A stretch of 33,893 nt of DNA from Pirellulales bacterium. GTDB taxonomy: Bacteria > Planctomycetota > Planctomycetia > Pirellulales > Thermoguttaceae. The notes under the pieces were generated by a model that saw only the letters and a program-made list of their open reading frames with translations, ran no database searches and had not been told where the DNA came from. The stretch lies in the NCBI GenBank assembly GCA_016931075.1, contig JAFGFF010000234.1:1-33893 (forward strand), in the 5' to 3' direction. The stretch's first letter is position 1. The number at the start of each line of letters is the position of its first letter. Both the position numbers and the translations under genes were made by a program. Shown here one piece after another: positions 8,461 to 15,847 of this stretch.

Positions 8461-8536
8461 CTAACCACTAACCACTAACCACTAACCACTAACCACTAGC
8501 CACTAACCACTAGCCACTAACCACTAGCCACTAACC
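8461..8536. repeat. CTAACCA heptamer array, 11 units
   Basis: Eleven contiguous 7-bp units, mostly CTAACCA with three CTAGCCA variants that alternate with CTAACCA in the right half. The last unit is incomplete (CTAACC). There are no spacers, so it is not a CRISPR. It ends about 66 bp upstream of the DUF1559 start codon and may lie in or near its promoter or leader. Confidence 0.9.
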
Positions 8537-8602
8537 CCATCCGTGGTCCCTTCCCGTCATTAAAAGGAACAGCTCTTCACCCGATCGAACGAGGAGGCCG
8601 TC

Positions 8603-9637
8603 ATGTCCACGTCACGTCGCGCGTTTACGCTGGTCGAGCTGCTGGTGGTGATCGCCATCATCGGGATCTTGATCGCCCTGTTGCTCCCAGCCGTGCAGGC
8701 GGCTCGCGAAGCGGCGCGGCGGATGGATTGCAGCAACCGGATGAAGCAGCTCGGGCTGGCCGTGCAGAACTACGCCCTGAGTTTCAAGGGCCTACCCCCG
8801 CTGGCGCTGGTGTCCAAAAGCTCCGACGGGTCGGCCGTGACGGGCTATCTCGGCCCTCACACGCGGATCCTGCCTTTCATGGAGAAAACGGCCCTCTACG
8901 GCGCGCTGGATCGCGATACGGTCTATGCCTCGCTCGACAACAAGTGGATCGTCGGCCGGGTGATCCCGGAGTTCCTTTGCCCCAGCGAGACGAACGACGA
9001 ACCGGTTTCCCACAAGGAGTTCGGCGACATCGGAGGCGTCAACTACGGGTTTGCGTGCGGCGATTGGTACATCTGGGGCGGGCTCGACGGGCCCCAAGCC
9101 CAAACCCGATCGGCCTTCGGGGTCAACCTGAGCCGCCGCTGGGCCGAGTTCCGCGACGGCACCAGCAACACGCTCCTCTTCTCCGAGGTGAAGAACTACC
9201 AGATCACCGTCCGCGACTGCGCGTCGCTCTCGAACATCACCGACCCGAACAACATCCCCGGCCCGGACGCCGAACCGCTGGCCGTCTGCCCTGAGTACCA
9301 CGGCGGCGGCTGCAAGGTCTTTTCGAAGGCCCACACCCAATGGGCCGAGATGTCGTCGCACCACAACGGCTTCACGACCGCCTGGCCGCCCAATTTCGTC
9401 ACGCCCGGCGGGCCGAACCTGGAATACCCGGACGTCGACGTCCTGAGCCTCCGCGAGCGTCTCGGCGGCCCGACATTCGGGGCCATCACGTCACGGAGCT
9501 ATCACCCGGGCGGCGTCCAATCAACCCTGGCCGACGGATCGGTGCATTTCTTTTCCAACGAGACCGACGGTTACGTCTGGCGCTCGCTAGGAACCGTCGC
9601 CGGCGGCGAAACGAACATCGTGTTCAGCGGCAACTGA
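8603..9637 (+). CDS. DUF1559 prepilin-like protein
   Basis: A 344-residue member of the planctomycete DUF1559 (SBP_bac_10) family. The N-terminus is a type IV prepilin-like leader and helix: [19 protein letters not shown] at residues 5-23, followed by [15 protein letters not shown], which prepilin peptidase would cleave before the Phe. The body has the usual layout: a '[15 protein letters not shown]' helix, a 'PFMEKTALY' segment, a CPS motif (FLCPSETN), '[12 protein letters not shown]', and the C-terminal '[18 protein letters not shown]' signature. AGGAGG sits just upstream of the ATG. The exact role is unknown; such proteins are thought to be pseudopilin-like envelope proteins. Unlike the two other copies here, no small lipoprotein gene follows. 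Confidence 0.95.
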   Translation: MSTSRRAFTLVELLVVIAIIGILIALLLPAVQAAREAARRMDCSNRMKQLGLAVQNYALSFKGLPPLALVSKSSDGSAVTGYLGPHTRILPFMEKTALYGALDRDTVYASLDNKWIVGRVIPEFLCPSETNDEPVSHKEFGDIGGVNYGFACGDWYIWGGLDGPQAQTRSAFGVNLSRRWAEFRDGTSNTLLFSEVKNYQITVRDCASLSNITDPNNIPGPDAEPLAVCPEYHGGGCKVFSKAHTQWAEMSSHHNGFTTAWPPNFVTPGGPNLEYPDVDVLSLRERLGGPTFGAITSRSYHPGGVQSTLADGSVHFFSNETDGYVWRSLGTVAGGETNIVFSGN

Positions 9638-10248
9638 ACTCTGTGCGAGTCTGATCGCACGTCGATGGGGTAAGTCAATCCATCCCGTCCTAGGCAGACA
9701 GGGCGGTGCTTTGCAGTTGTGTTCTGGCGGCACAAGTACCCACCCTTCTCTTCATGCTGCCGGTGCCAACGTGGACGGCGCTCGGGCTTGAGACCGTACC
9801 CTTGCTCCGCACAGCGTGTTTGGCTGGTCGTTGCCCGTGTCTGGAACACACCTCTCTCATACAATACCCCCTCAGCGGAGTGGGTCCGTGGGAGTGCGAG
9901 GTCAGGATCGGGGCCGATAAAGCCGATAAGACGGATGAGAAGGAGTCTTGCGGGAATCTGGGTCGTGTTGATTCACCGGGTTGTGAGCCCGGCCTGCCTC
10001 CCATCGACCCAGGACGGTCCCGCAGCGGCTTGAATGTATGCAAGCTGTTGCAGGATAGTCACTTGCAAGTACTTCTCAAGCCCCGACGGGCACGGATTTG
10101 CCTCTCCGCGCCCGAGAACTAACCCGCCAGGCAGAGCGAACCAAGGCAAAACGAGCCTAGGTAGAGCGAGCCCAGATTGAGCGAGCAGAGTCGCCCCATT
10201 CTCTCGAAAGTAGGTGCCATGAGATATCGCGTCGGCGAAGGACGTAGG
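9638..10248. other. Intergenic region with a degenerate GAGC-rich repeat
   Basis: About 610 bp between the DUF1559 gene and the outer-membrane lipoprotein. Short frames occur in all directions but none shows a domain or signal peptide. A degenerate tandem repeat with a core like GAGCGAGCC(C/T)AG(G/A)T runs from about 10133 to 10192, immediately before the next gene. A small ACTTGCAAGT palindrome is near 10061-10070. No promoter could be picked with confidence. Confidence 0.4.
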
Positions 10249-11934
10249 ATGGATTTCTCCCCAAGGTGTGTCACGGCGGTGGTCCTGGCGATGACCGTGT
10301 GTCTGCTGAGCGGCTGTGGCAGCACGTGCCAGTGGTGGCGCAATGGGTTCAAGGTCGGCCCGAACTACGGCCGGGCCCCGGCCCCGGTGGCCGACGCGTG
10401 GATCGACGCCGAAAACCCGGCCGTCAAGAGCGAGTGTACCGACTACAGCTATTGGTGGACCGTGTTCAACGACCCGGTTCTCAACGAGTTGATCTACACC
10501 GCCTATCAGCAGAACCTGCCGTTGAAACAGGCGGGCATGCGAATCCTGGAAGCTCGGGCCCTGCGCGGCATCGCGGCCGGCAATCTTTTCCCGCAACAGC
10601 AGCAGGGGAAGGGCTCGTTTTCGCGCAACAAGTTCAGCGACAACTCCTACCCCTTCGGGACCTTCCCAGGCAATCGAGAGTATGACGCCTGGAGCGTGGG
10701 ATTCGACGCGGCGTGGGAGCTGGACATCTGGGGCCGGCTGCGGCGGGCCGTCGAATCGGCCGACGCCAACCTCGACGCGCAGATCGAGAACTACGACGAC
10801 GTCCTGGTCATCCTTCAAGGAGAAGTGGCCGCCACCTACATCCAGATGCGGACGCTGGAAGCACGGCTCGTGCTGATGCGGAAGAACGTCTCGCTGCAGC
10901 AACAGGCCCTGGCGCTCATCGAACGGCGTTTCCAGGGCGGCGTGGTCGGAGAACTCGACGTGCGCCAGGCTAAGGCGATCCTGGCAAGCACCGAGTCGCT
11001 CGTGCCCGCGCTGGAGGAAGGCTATCGCAAAACCCAAAACGCCCTGTGCGTCCTGCTGGGCATCCCCCCACGCGACCTCCAGCAGGAGCTGGGCCAGTTG
11101 CAGGCGATTCCCGCGGCGCCGCCCGAGGTGGTGGTGGGCATTCCGGCCGATCTGCTCCGCCGGCGGCCCGACGTGCGGCGCGCCGAACGTCAGGCGGCCG
11201 CCCAATCGGCTCGGATCGGCATCGCCGCCGCCGAGTTCTATCCACGAATCGCCATCACCGGCATGATTTCTCTCGATGCCGAACAATTCACGGACATCTT
11301 CCGGGGCAACAGCATGGCCGGGATGATCGGGCCCGGCTTCCAGTGGAATATTTTGAACTACGGCCGAATTGGGAACCAGGTGCGGGCCGAAGAGGCGCGA
11401 TTCACTCACGCGGTGCTCGGCTATCAGAACGCCGTCCTGATGGCCAACCGCGAGGTGGAAGACGCCATCGTCGGTTTCCTGCGCGAGCAAGAGCGCGTCA
11501 AGGCGTTGACTCGTGCGGTTCAGGAGACGGATAGAGCACTCAAGATCAGCTTGCGTCTGTACGAGGAAGGCGCGGTCGACTACCAGCGGGTGCTCGATTC
11601 GCAACGGGCTCTGGTCCTGCAACAAGACACGCTGGCCGAAAGCCAAGGCAAGATCGCGACGAACCTCGTGGCCGTCTACAAGGCCGTCGGCGGCGGCTGG
11701 CGAATGCGTTATGCGCCCGAGACGGCCCTGTCCATGCCCATGAATGCACCACTTCCGGAAAACACTCCGGCGGGCGGGGTCATTCCGCTTCCAGCCGTGC
11801 CGACTCCGGCGCCGCCCGCGCCACCCGCTCCCCCGGCGCCTCCGGCCGCGTTGCCCAACACTGGCGGGCCTGCCCGGCTGCCGTCGGGTGGGCCTTCCTT
11901 GGTTCGAATGATATCCAATACCTCGACGAGATGA
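10249..11934 (+). CDS. NodT/TolC-family outer-membrane efflux lipoprotein
   Basis: The outer-membrane channel component of a tripartite RND-type efflux pump. From the ATG at 10249 (AAGGA six nt upstream) the product has 561 residues. It starts with a lipoprotein signal ending LLSGC, with Cys23 as the lipidation site. Two outer-membrane-efflux repeats follow, with the familiar YSYWWTVFNDPVLNELI..A, WELDIWGRLRRAVESADA, PADLLRRRPDVRRAERQAAAQSARIGIAAAEFYPRI and ILNYGRI motifs. The last ~60 residues are a Pro/Ala-rich tail (repeated APP) absent from most family members. An alternative ATG at 10219 would lengthen the leader by 10 residues. No membrane-fusion or inner-membrane pump gene is adjacent, so its partner must be encoded elsewhere. 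The downstream Cys-rich gene begins within 15 nt. Confidence 0.93.
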   Translation: MDFSPRCVTAVVLAMTVCLLSGCGSTCQWWRNGFKVGPNYGRAPAPVADAWIDAENPAVKSECTDYSYWWTVFNDPVLNELIYTAYQQNLPLKQAGMRILEARALRGIAAGNLFPQQQQGKGSFSRNKFSDNSYPFGTFPGNREYDAWSVGFDAAWELDIWGRLRRAVESADANLDAQIENYDDVLVILQGEVAATYIQMRTLEARLVLMRKNVSLQQQALALIERRFQGGVVGELDVRQAKAILASTESLVPALEEGYRKTQNALCVLLGIPPRDLQQELGQLQAIPAAPPEVVVGIPADLLRRRPDVRRAERQAAAQSARIGIAAAEFYPRIAITGMISLDAEQFTDIFRGNSMAGMIGPGFQWNILNYGRIGNQVRAEEARFTHAVLGYQNAVLMANREVEDAIVGFLREQERVKALTRAVQETDRALKISLRLYEEGAVDYQRVLDSQRALVLQQDTLAESQGKIATNLVAVYKAVGGGWRMRYAPETALSMPMNAPLPENTPAGGVIPLPAVPTPAPPAPPAPPAPPAALPNTGGPARLPSGGPSLVRMISNTSTR

Positions 11935-11945
11935 GAGGCCGAGCC

Positions 11946-12338
11946 ATGAAATGGCGTCGTGCGTTGATGGTGATGCTTGTGAGCATGGGGTGTAGCGCGC
12001 CCGCGTTGGCGGTCGATTTGCCCAACTTTGGTTTTATCAAGGCGAAGAGCTGCCCGACCTCGGCATGTGATCCTTGCACGGCGAAGGCGCCTGGCCCTTG
12101 CGGACCGTGTTGTTCGCGGGTGCTTTGTTGTCCGGACGACTATTGCCCGAAGCCTTGCCCTCGATTCTGCTTGCCCCCGACGTGCGGCTGTTGCGACGAT
12201 TACTGTCCGAAGAAGTGCCCTTGCGTCTGCCTGCCGCCGGTGCGCGGTTGTTGCGACGATTACTGCCCCAAGCCAAGTCCGTGCATCAAGTGGCCGTGCC
12301 GCTGGCCGGATTTCTATAAATGCGGTCCCTCGCGGTGA
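11946..12338 (+). CDS. Exported cysteine-rich repeat protein
   Basis: The 130-residue protein has a clear Sec signal peptide (MKWRR, then a hydrophobic core, ending PALA-VD). The mature part of about 105 residues has 24 cysteines, many in CC or CxxC pairs. It is built from about three imperfect repeats with the pattern CC(P/D)DDYCPK..P..C, separated by LPP segments. Such density suggests a disulfide-laced or metal-binding periplasmic/outer-surface protein; no known domain was recognised. GAGAGG lies 7 nt before this ATG; another in-frame ATG at 11931 overlaps the preceding stop (ATGA), so translational coupling to the efflux lipoprotein is likely. That context suggests a link to export or metal handling, which is speculative. 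Confidence 0.78.
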   Translation: MKWRRALMVMLVSMGCSAPALAVDLPNFGFIKAKSCPTSACDPCTAKAPGPCGPCCSRVLCCPDDYCPKPCPRFCLPPTCGCCDDYCPKKCPCVCLPPVRGCCDDYCPKPSPCIKWPCRWPDFYKCGPSR

Positions 12339-12379
12339 ACCGGGGCCGATTGGGACTTCTTTGCGGCGAATTTCCAACC

Positions 12380-12400
12380 GTAGGTCAGGCTGTGCCTGAC
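12380..12400. repeat. REP-like hairpin, family 3 (GTAG + GTCAGGC stem)
   Basis: GTAG at 12380-12383 is followed immediately by a perfect 7-bp stem, GTCAGGC (12384-12390), loop TGT, GCCTGAC (12394-12400). This is a single hairpin without an inverted partner and without a T-run. Its layout matches the other GTAG/GGAG-footed hairpins in the window. Confidence 0.75.
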
Positions 12401-12421
12401 ACGAATCGCCAAGCGACACCC

Positions 12422-12508
12422 TGTAGGGAACGCCCTCTGTGGCGTTCCTACGTTTTCCGCGAGATTGTTGTCTTCAAAACCGGAACGCCACAGAGGGCGT
12501 TCCCTACA
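12422..12508. repeat. REP/BIME-like element, family 1, perfect 27-bp inverted repeat
   Basis: Arms 12422-12448 and 12482-12508 are perfect inverted copies, 27 bp each, around a 33-bp centre. Each arm is TGTAG followed by the GGAACGCC/GGCGTTCC hairpin found at 913-1076, over 11 kb away. The centre differs from the spacer there apart from a short CCGCGA. Conserved arms with divergent centres point to a dispersed element. Confidence 0.88.
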
Positions 12509-12648
12509 GGGTGTGAGTTGCTGCCGGGCGCCATTCCAGACGCTACAAAGACGGGATAGAAACGGCAAATTGCATTCACCTGGAGATCCCCAGGGCGTTA
12601 CCCTTTCTCGTTCCAGCCCTTCAGGCTGGTCTTGCTCGTTTATTCTGC

Positions 12649-12676
12649 TTGTGCCGCCGCAAATCCGTGATACAAT
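12649..12676 (+). promoter_or_regulatory. Promoter of first TIGR03067-propeller gene
   Basis: TTGTGC (12649-12654), a 16-bp spacer and TACAAT (12671-12676). Both boxes and their spacing are preserved upstream of the paralogue at 14239-14266, and the sequence between the promoter and the AGGAGG ribosome site is also largely shared, which strengthens the call. Confidence 0.55.
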
Positions 12677-12748
12677 CCACGCGCCGGGTCGATCATCGCC
12701 GGTCGTGGGGAGAATCCCGGTTTTTTCGAGGAACAGCAGGAGGATGCC

Positions 12749-14050
12749 ATGAGAGGTTGCCGTGTTCTCGTCGGGGGGGTCCTTGTTGCGTGCGGGTTGG
12801 CGGTCGCTTGGGAAGTCCGAGCCGAGGAAAAGGCGACGGTGGCGAAAGAGGCCGCCGCGGCAAAGGAAGACGCGGCCAAAGCCGAACCGGCCGTCAGGTC
12901 GCCGTTGCGGGGCGCGTGGCAGGTGACAAGCATGGTCACCGGCGGTGAAGCCACGCCCAGCGCCAATCTGCGTCGGATGAAGCTGGTGTTTGGCAACACG
13001 ACGTTCCTTTTGCGAAACGGCTCCAAGACCGTCGCCAAGATGGACTACAAGGTCGATTCGACCGCCAAACCGGCCACGATCGACATCACCACGAAGGACG
13101 ATACCTCGTTGGGCATCTACGCCTTTGTCAAAGGCCGGCTGCGGATCGTGTGGAACGAGTCGGGCAAGCCCCGGCCGACGAGTATTGACGAGAAAGGCGA
13201 CGGCCTTCTTGTTCTGATTCCCGTAGGCAACCTTCTCGAAGCGGTCGACGTCAAAATCGGAAAGGCGCGAGTGGTCGTCGACGACCTCTTGTATACCAAC
13301 ACCGGCTCGCCCGAGTGGTCGCCCAACGGTCGCCAATTGGCGTGCGACGGCTGGCGGGCCGGGCGCGGCGAGGGCATGTCCCGGGCCCACGTCCTGGTGT
13401 GCGACGCCGACGGCAAAAACCTCAAAAACCTGGGCTATGGAACCATGCCCAGTTGGTCGCCCGACGGAAAACAACTCGTCTTCAACGGGCGAGGCGTGTG
13501 GAAGATGAACGCCGACGGAACGAATCGCACGCAAATCGATCCGAGCGGCTTCGCGCCCGAATGGTGTCCCAAGGGCAACAAGGTGGCCTATATCTCCGGC
13601 GGCAATATTGTTGTCCGCGATCTGGACAACGACGACACGGTCGCGTTGCTCGACGAGCCCTATCAATCGATTCACTATGGGATGAGCTGGTCGAAGGACG
13701 GCCAATGGATTTGTTTCAAGGGCTATCGCAACGACGGCTACGATCTGGCCATCGTCCACGCCGAAGGCCAGAAAAAGGGATTCCGCACGCTGTTGACCTA
13801 CGATTCGGGTGAGCCTGATCAAAACGAGTTCGGCCACAACTTCACGTGGAACCCGGACGGCAAGCAGGTGCTCGTGCCGTTCGTTGCGACGGGCGGAAAA
13901 CACCTGCAGCTCCACCTGGTTGACGTCGAAGGCAAAGCCAAGCCCAAACGTCTCGACTGGCAGCGCACCGACCGCTGGTACAAAAGCCCCACCTGGACGG
14001 CGGACGGCCGCGAAATCGCCTACCTCCGCACGCGGAAGACGCCCCAGTAG
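12749..14050 (+). CDS. Exported TIGR03067-domain / WD40-like beta-propeller protein (copy 1)
   Basis: The 433-residue protein begins with a Sec signal peptide (MRGCRVLVGG..., ending near VRAEE) and an Ala/Lys/Glu-rich linker with AKEAA-type repeats. Residues about 50-145 match the planctomycete TIGR03067 pattern (SPLRGAWQVTSM, LRRMKLVFGN, STAKPATIDITTKDD, LGIYAFVKGRLRIVWNESGKPRP). From about 180 it continues as a TolB/PD40-type propeller with recurring WSPNG, WSPDGKQL, WCPKGNKVAY, WSKDGQWICFKG, WNPDGKQ and WTADGREIAYL blades. An AGGAGG precedes the ATG. Propellers of this type usually mediate protein or peptidoglycan-associated interactions; no catalytic motif is visible and the function is unknown. 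It is a tandem paralogue of the next gene. Confidence 0.9.
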   Translation: MRGCRVLVGGVLVACGLAVAWEVRAEEKATVAKEAAAAKEDAAKAEPAVRSPLRGAWQVTSMVTGGEATPSANLRRMKLVFGNTTFLLRNGSKTVAKMDYKVDSTAKPATIDITTKDDTSLGIYAFVKGRLRIVWNESGKPRPTSIDEKGDGLLVLIPVGNLLEAVDVKIGKARVVVDDLLYTNTGSPEWSPNGRQLACDGWRAGRGEGMSRAHVLVCDADGKNLKNLGYGTMPSWSPDGKQLVFNGRGVWKMNADGTNRTQIDPSGFAPEWCPKGNKVAYISGGNIVVRDLDNDDTVALLDEPYQSIHYGMSWSKDGQWICFKGYRNDGYDLAIVHAEGQKKGFRTLLTYDSGEPDQNEFGHNFTWNPDGKQVLVPFVATGGKHLQLHLVDVEGKAKPKRLDWQRTDRWYKSPTWTADGREIAYLRTRKTPQ

Positions 14051-14114
14051 CGCGGCGGACCGGGGACACGAGCAAGGTGGTACTGAACTTCGCAGAAGTA
14101 GTGACGCCTGCAAA

Positions 14115-14182
14115 TGGAGGGCCACGCTCCGTTGTGGCCGGGCGTTCCGGATGACGCGGCCACGACGGAGCGTGGCCCTCCA
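14115..14182. repeat. REP/BIME-like element, family 4 (GGAG foot, 26-bp arms)
   Basis: Arms 14115-14140 and 14157-14182 are inverted copies with one mismatch around 16 bp. Each arm begins TGGAG followed at once by the stem GGCCAC/GTGGCC with an 8-nt loop. It sits between the two paralogous propeller genes. GGAG is the alternative foot tetranucleotide known for REP elements. Confidence 0.83.
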
Positions 14183-14238
14183 GTTCCGGTCATCGGCTTG
14201 GTGTAACTACTTACGCGAAGGTCAATAACGGTGCGCGC

Positions 14239-14266
14239 TTGTGCCTCTGCAAATCCGTGGTACAAT
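14239..14266 (+). promoter_or_regulatory. Promoter of second TIGR03067-propeller gene
   Basis: TTGTGC (14239-14244), a 16-bp spacer and TACAAT (14261-14266), the same boxes and spacing as at 12649-12676. The 5' leader down to the AGGAGG is also conserved between the copies, so the duplication carried its promoter along. Confidence 0.55.
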
Positions 14267-14337
14267 CCACTCGCACGGTCGTTTGTCGCCGGCCGTGGGA
14301 TGAATCCCGAGTTTTCGAGGAACAGCAGGAGGATGCC

Positions 14338-15693
14338 ATGAAATGTCGCCGTGTTCTCGTCGGGGGGGTCCTTGTTGCGTGCGGGCTGGCCGTCGGTTGG
14401 GAGGTCCGGGCCGAGGATAAAGCACAGGTAGCCCAAGCGGCCGCCGCGCCAGCAGTCCCGGCCGCGAAGGAGGCGGCAACGGCGAAAGAAGCCGCCGCCG
14501 TAAAAGGAGATGCGGCCCAAGAGGAACCGGTTGTCATCTCGCCCCTGCGGGGCGCGTGGAAGATCATGGAAATGGTCACCGGCGGAGAATCCACGCCGAG
14601 CGACAAGCTGGAACGGATGAAGCTGATTTTCGGCAACACGACGTTCCGCGTGCGAAACGGTCCGAGGTCCTTCGCCAAAATGGACTACAAGATCGATTCG
14701 ACCGCCAAGCCGGCCAAGATCGACATCACTATTAACGACGAGACCTCGCTGGGCATCTATGCATACGTCAAGGGCCAACTCGTGATCGTTTGGAACGAGT
14801 CGGGCAAGCCCCGCCCGGCCAGCATCGCCAAGAAAAGCGACGGCCGTCTCGTTCTGGATCCCGTGGGCAACGTCATCGAAGTGATGGACCTCAAGACCGG
14901 CAAGGCGCAGGTGCTCATCGACGACCTGCTGTACACCAACCTCGGCTCGCCCGAATGGTCGCCCGACGGACGCCGCTTGGTGTGCTACGGCTGGCGGGCA
15001 GGGCGCGGCGAGAAAAGTTCGCAGGCCTACGTGCTGATGTGCGACGCCGACGGCAAGAACTTCAAGAGCCTGGGTCGTGGAACCATGCCCAGTTGGTCGC
15101 CCGACGGAAAAATGATCGCCTACTCCAGGCAAGGCGTCTGGATCATGAACCCCGACGGGACGGATCGCGCGATGATCGAACGGAACGGCTTCGCGCCGGA
15201 GTGGGCCCCCAAAGGCAAAAAGATAGCCTATTTGTACCACGGCAACGTGTACGTCCGCGACTTGGACAGCGGCGAGACCACCACGTTGCTCGATCCGCCC
15301 TACAAATCGAACCACTTCGGAATGAACTGGTCGCCGGACGGCAAATGGATCTGCTTCAAGGGCATGCGCGGCGACGAGGACTACGATCTGACCCTGGTCC
15401 ACGTCGAGGGCCAGAAAAAAGGATTCCGCAAACTGCTTTCGTACGATTCGAGCAAGCCCGATCAGACCGACTTCGGCAAGAACTACCCCTGGACCAAGGA
15501 CGGCAAACAGATGCTCGTGTCCCTGTTGCCGCCGGGCGAAAAGCACATGCAGCTCTACCTGTTCGACGTCGAAGGCAAAGCCAAGCCCAAACGTCTCGAC
15601 TGGCAGCGCAACGACTGCCTGTACCAAAGCCCCGACTGGTCGCCCGACTTCAGCAAGATCGTCTACCTCCGGGACCGCACAACGCCGGAGTAG
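14338..15693 (+). CDS. Exported TIGR03067-domain / WD40-like beta-propeller protein (copy 2)
   Basis: The 451-residue paralogue of the preceding gene has the same architecture: signal peptide (MKCRRVLVGG...), Ala-rich linker, TIGR03067 domain (SPLRGAWKIMEM, LERMKLIFGN, NDETSLGIYAYVKGQLVIVWNESGKPRP), then propeller blades (PEWSPDGRRLVCYGW, PSWSPDGKMIAY, PEWAPKGKKIAYLYHG, NWSPDGKWICFKG, WSPDFSKIVYL). The linker is longer than in copy 1 because of extra AAP/AKEAA units. The frame extends upstream to 14239, but that part overlaps the promoter; the ATG at 14338 is preceded by AGGAGG in a leader shared with copy 1. Retention of both promoters and full reading frames suggests both copies are functional. 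Confidence 0.9.
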   Translation: MKCRRVLVGGVLVACGLAVGWEVRAEDKAQVAQAAAAPAVPAAKEAATAKEAAAVKGDAAQEEPVVISPLRGAWKIMEMVTGGESTPSDKLERMKLIFGNTTFRVRNGPRSFAKMDYKIDSTAKPAKIDITINDETSLGIYAYVKGQLVIVWNESGKPRPASIAKKSDGRLVLDPVGNVIEVMDLKTGKAQVLIDDLLYTNLGSPEWSPDGRRLVCYGWRAGRGEKSSQAYVLMCDADGKNFKSLGRGTMPSWSPDGKMIAYSRQGVWIMNPDGTDRAMIERNGFAPEWAPKGKKIAYLYHGNVYVRDLDSGETTTLLDPPYKSNHFGMNWSPDGKWICFKGMRGDEDYDLTLVHVEGQKKGFRKLLSYDSSKPDQTDFGKNYPWTKDGKQMLVSLLPPGEKHMQLYLFDVEGKAKPKRLDWQRNDCLYQSPDWSPDFSKIVYLRDRTTPE

Positions 15694-15721
15694 GGCGGCG
15701 GACCGTGAGCACCGACAAGAC

Positions 15722-15747
15722 GTAGGGTGGGGCACACCTGCCCCACC
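15722..15747. repeat. REP-like hairpin, family 5 (GTAG + GGTGGGGCA stem)
   Basis: GTAG (15722-15725) is followed immediately by a perfect 9-bp stem, GGTGGGGCA (15726-15734), loop CACC, TGCCCCACC (15739-15747). It lies 29 bp after the second propeller gene. There is no T-run, so a REP-type hairpin is preferred, although it could also slow transcription. Confidence 0.72.
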
Positions 15748-15847
15748 AGCTTCCTGTCTCGTGGCATTTTGGTGATGCCGGGCGTCATGCCCTACGGCCT
15801 GTACGTCCGTTGGCAGCACGGACCAATTACAGACACGGAATGCGGCC

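Larger units (their letters stand above)
7819..8602. other. Repeat-rich intergenic region
   Basis: This 784-bp gap holds no convincing gene. It contains a short TAGTGGY heptamer array (7885-7915), a degenerate trace of the same heptamer near 8302-8319, a 26-bp perfect inverted repeat (8353-8424) and an 11-unit CTAACCA array (8461-8536). The part around 7990-8070 is AT-richer than its surroundings and has an imperfect CTAATCG/CTGATCG/CACTAATG series. Short frames here (for example 8051-8311) cross these repeats and show no domain. Confidence 0.6.
12339..12748. other. Repeat-bearing intergenic region with promoter
   Basis: This 410-bp gap contains two REP-like elements of different families (12380-12400 and 12422-12508) and the promoter of the first propeller gene (12649-12676). 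The stretch 12509-12640 shows nothing recognisable apart from a small CAGCCCTTCAGGCTG hairpin near 12614-12628. Confidence 0.6.

Noticed and set aside
8461-8536. Possible CRISPR array
   Set aside because: The 7-bp units are contiguous with no spacers, and no cas gene is present.
10119-10352. Minus-strand frame with LGSLYLGSF-type repeated residues, resembling a pentapeptide repeat
   Set aside because: Comes from the short degenerate DNA repeat at 10133-10192; too short for a fold and overlaps the real gene start.
9973-11646. 557-residue minus-strand open frame
   Set aside because: Antisense to the TolC-like gene with clear family motifs; no signal or domain in the frame.
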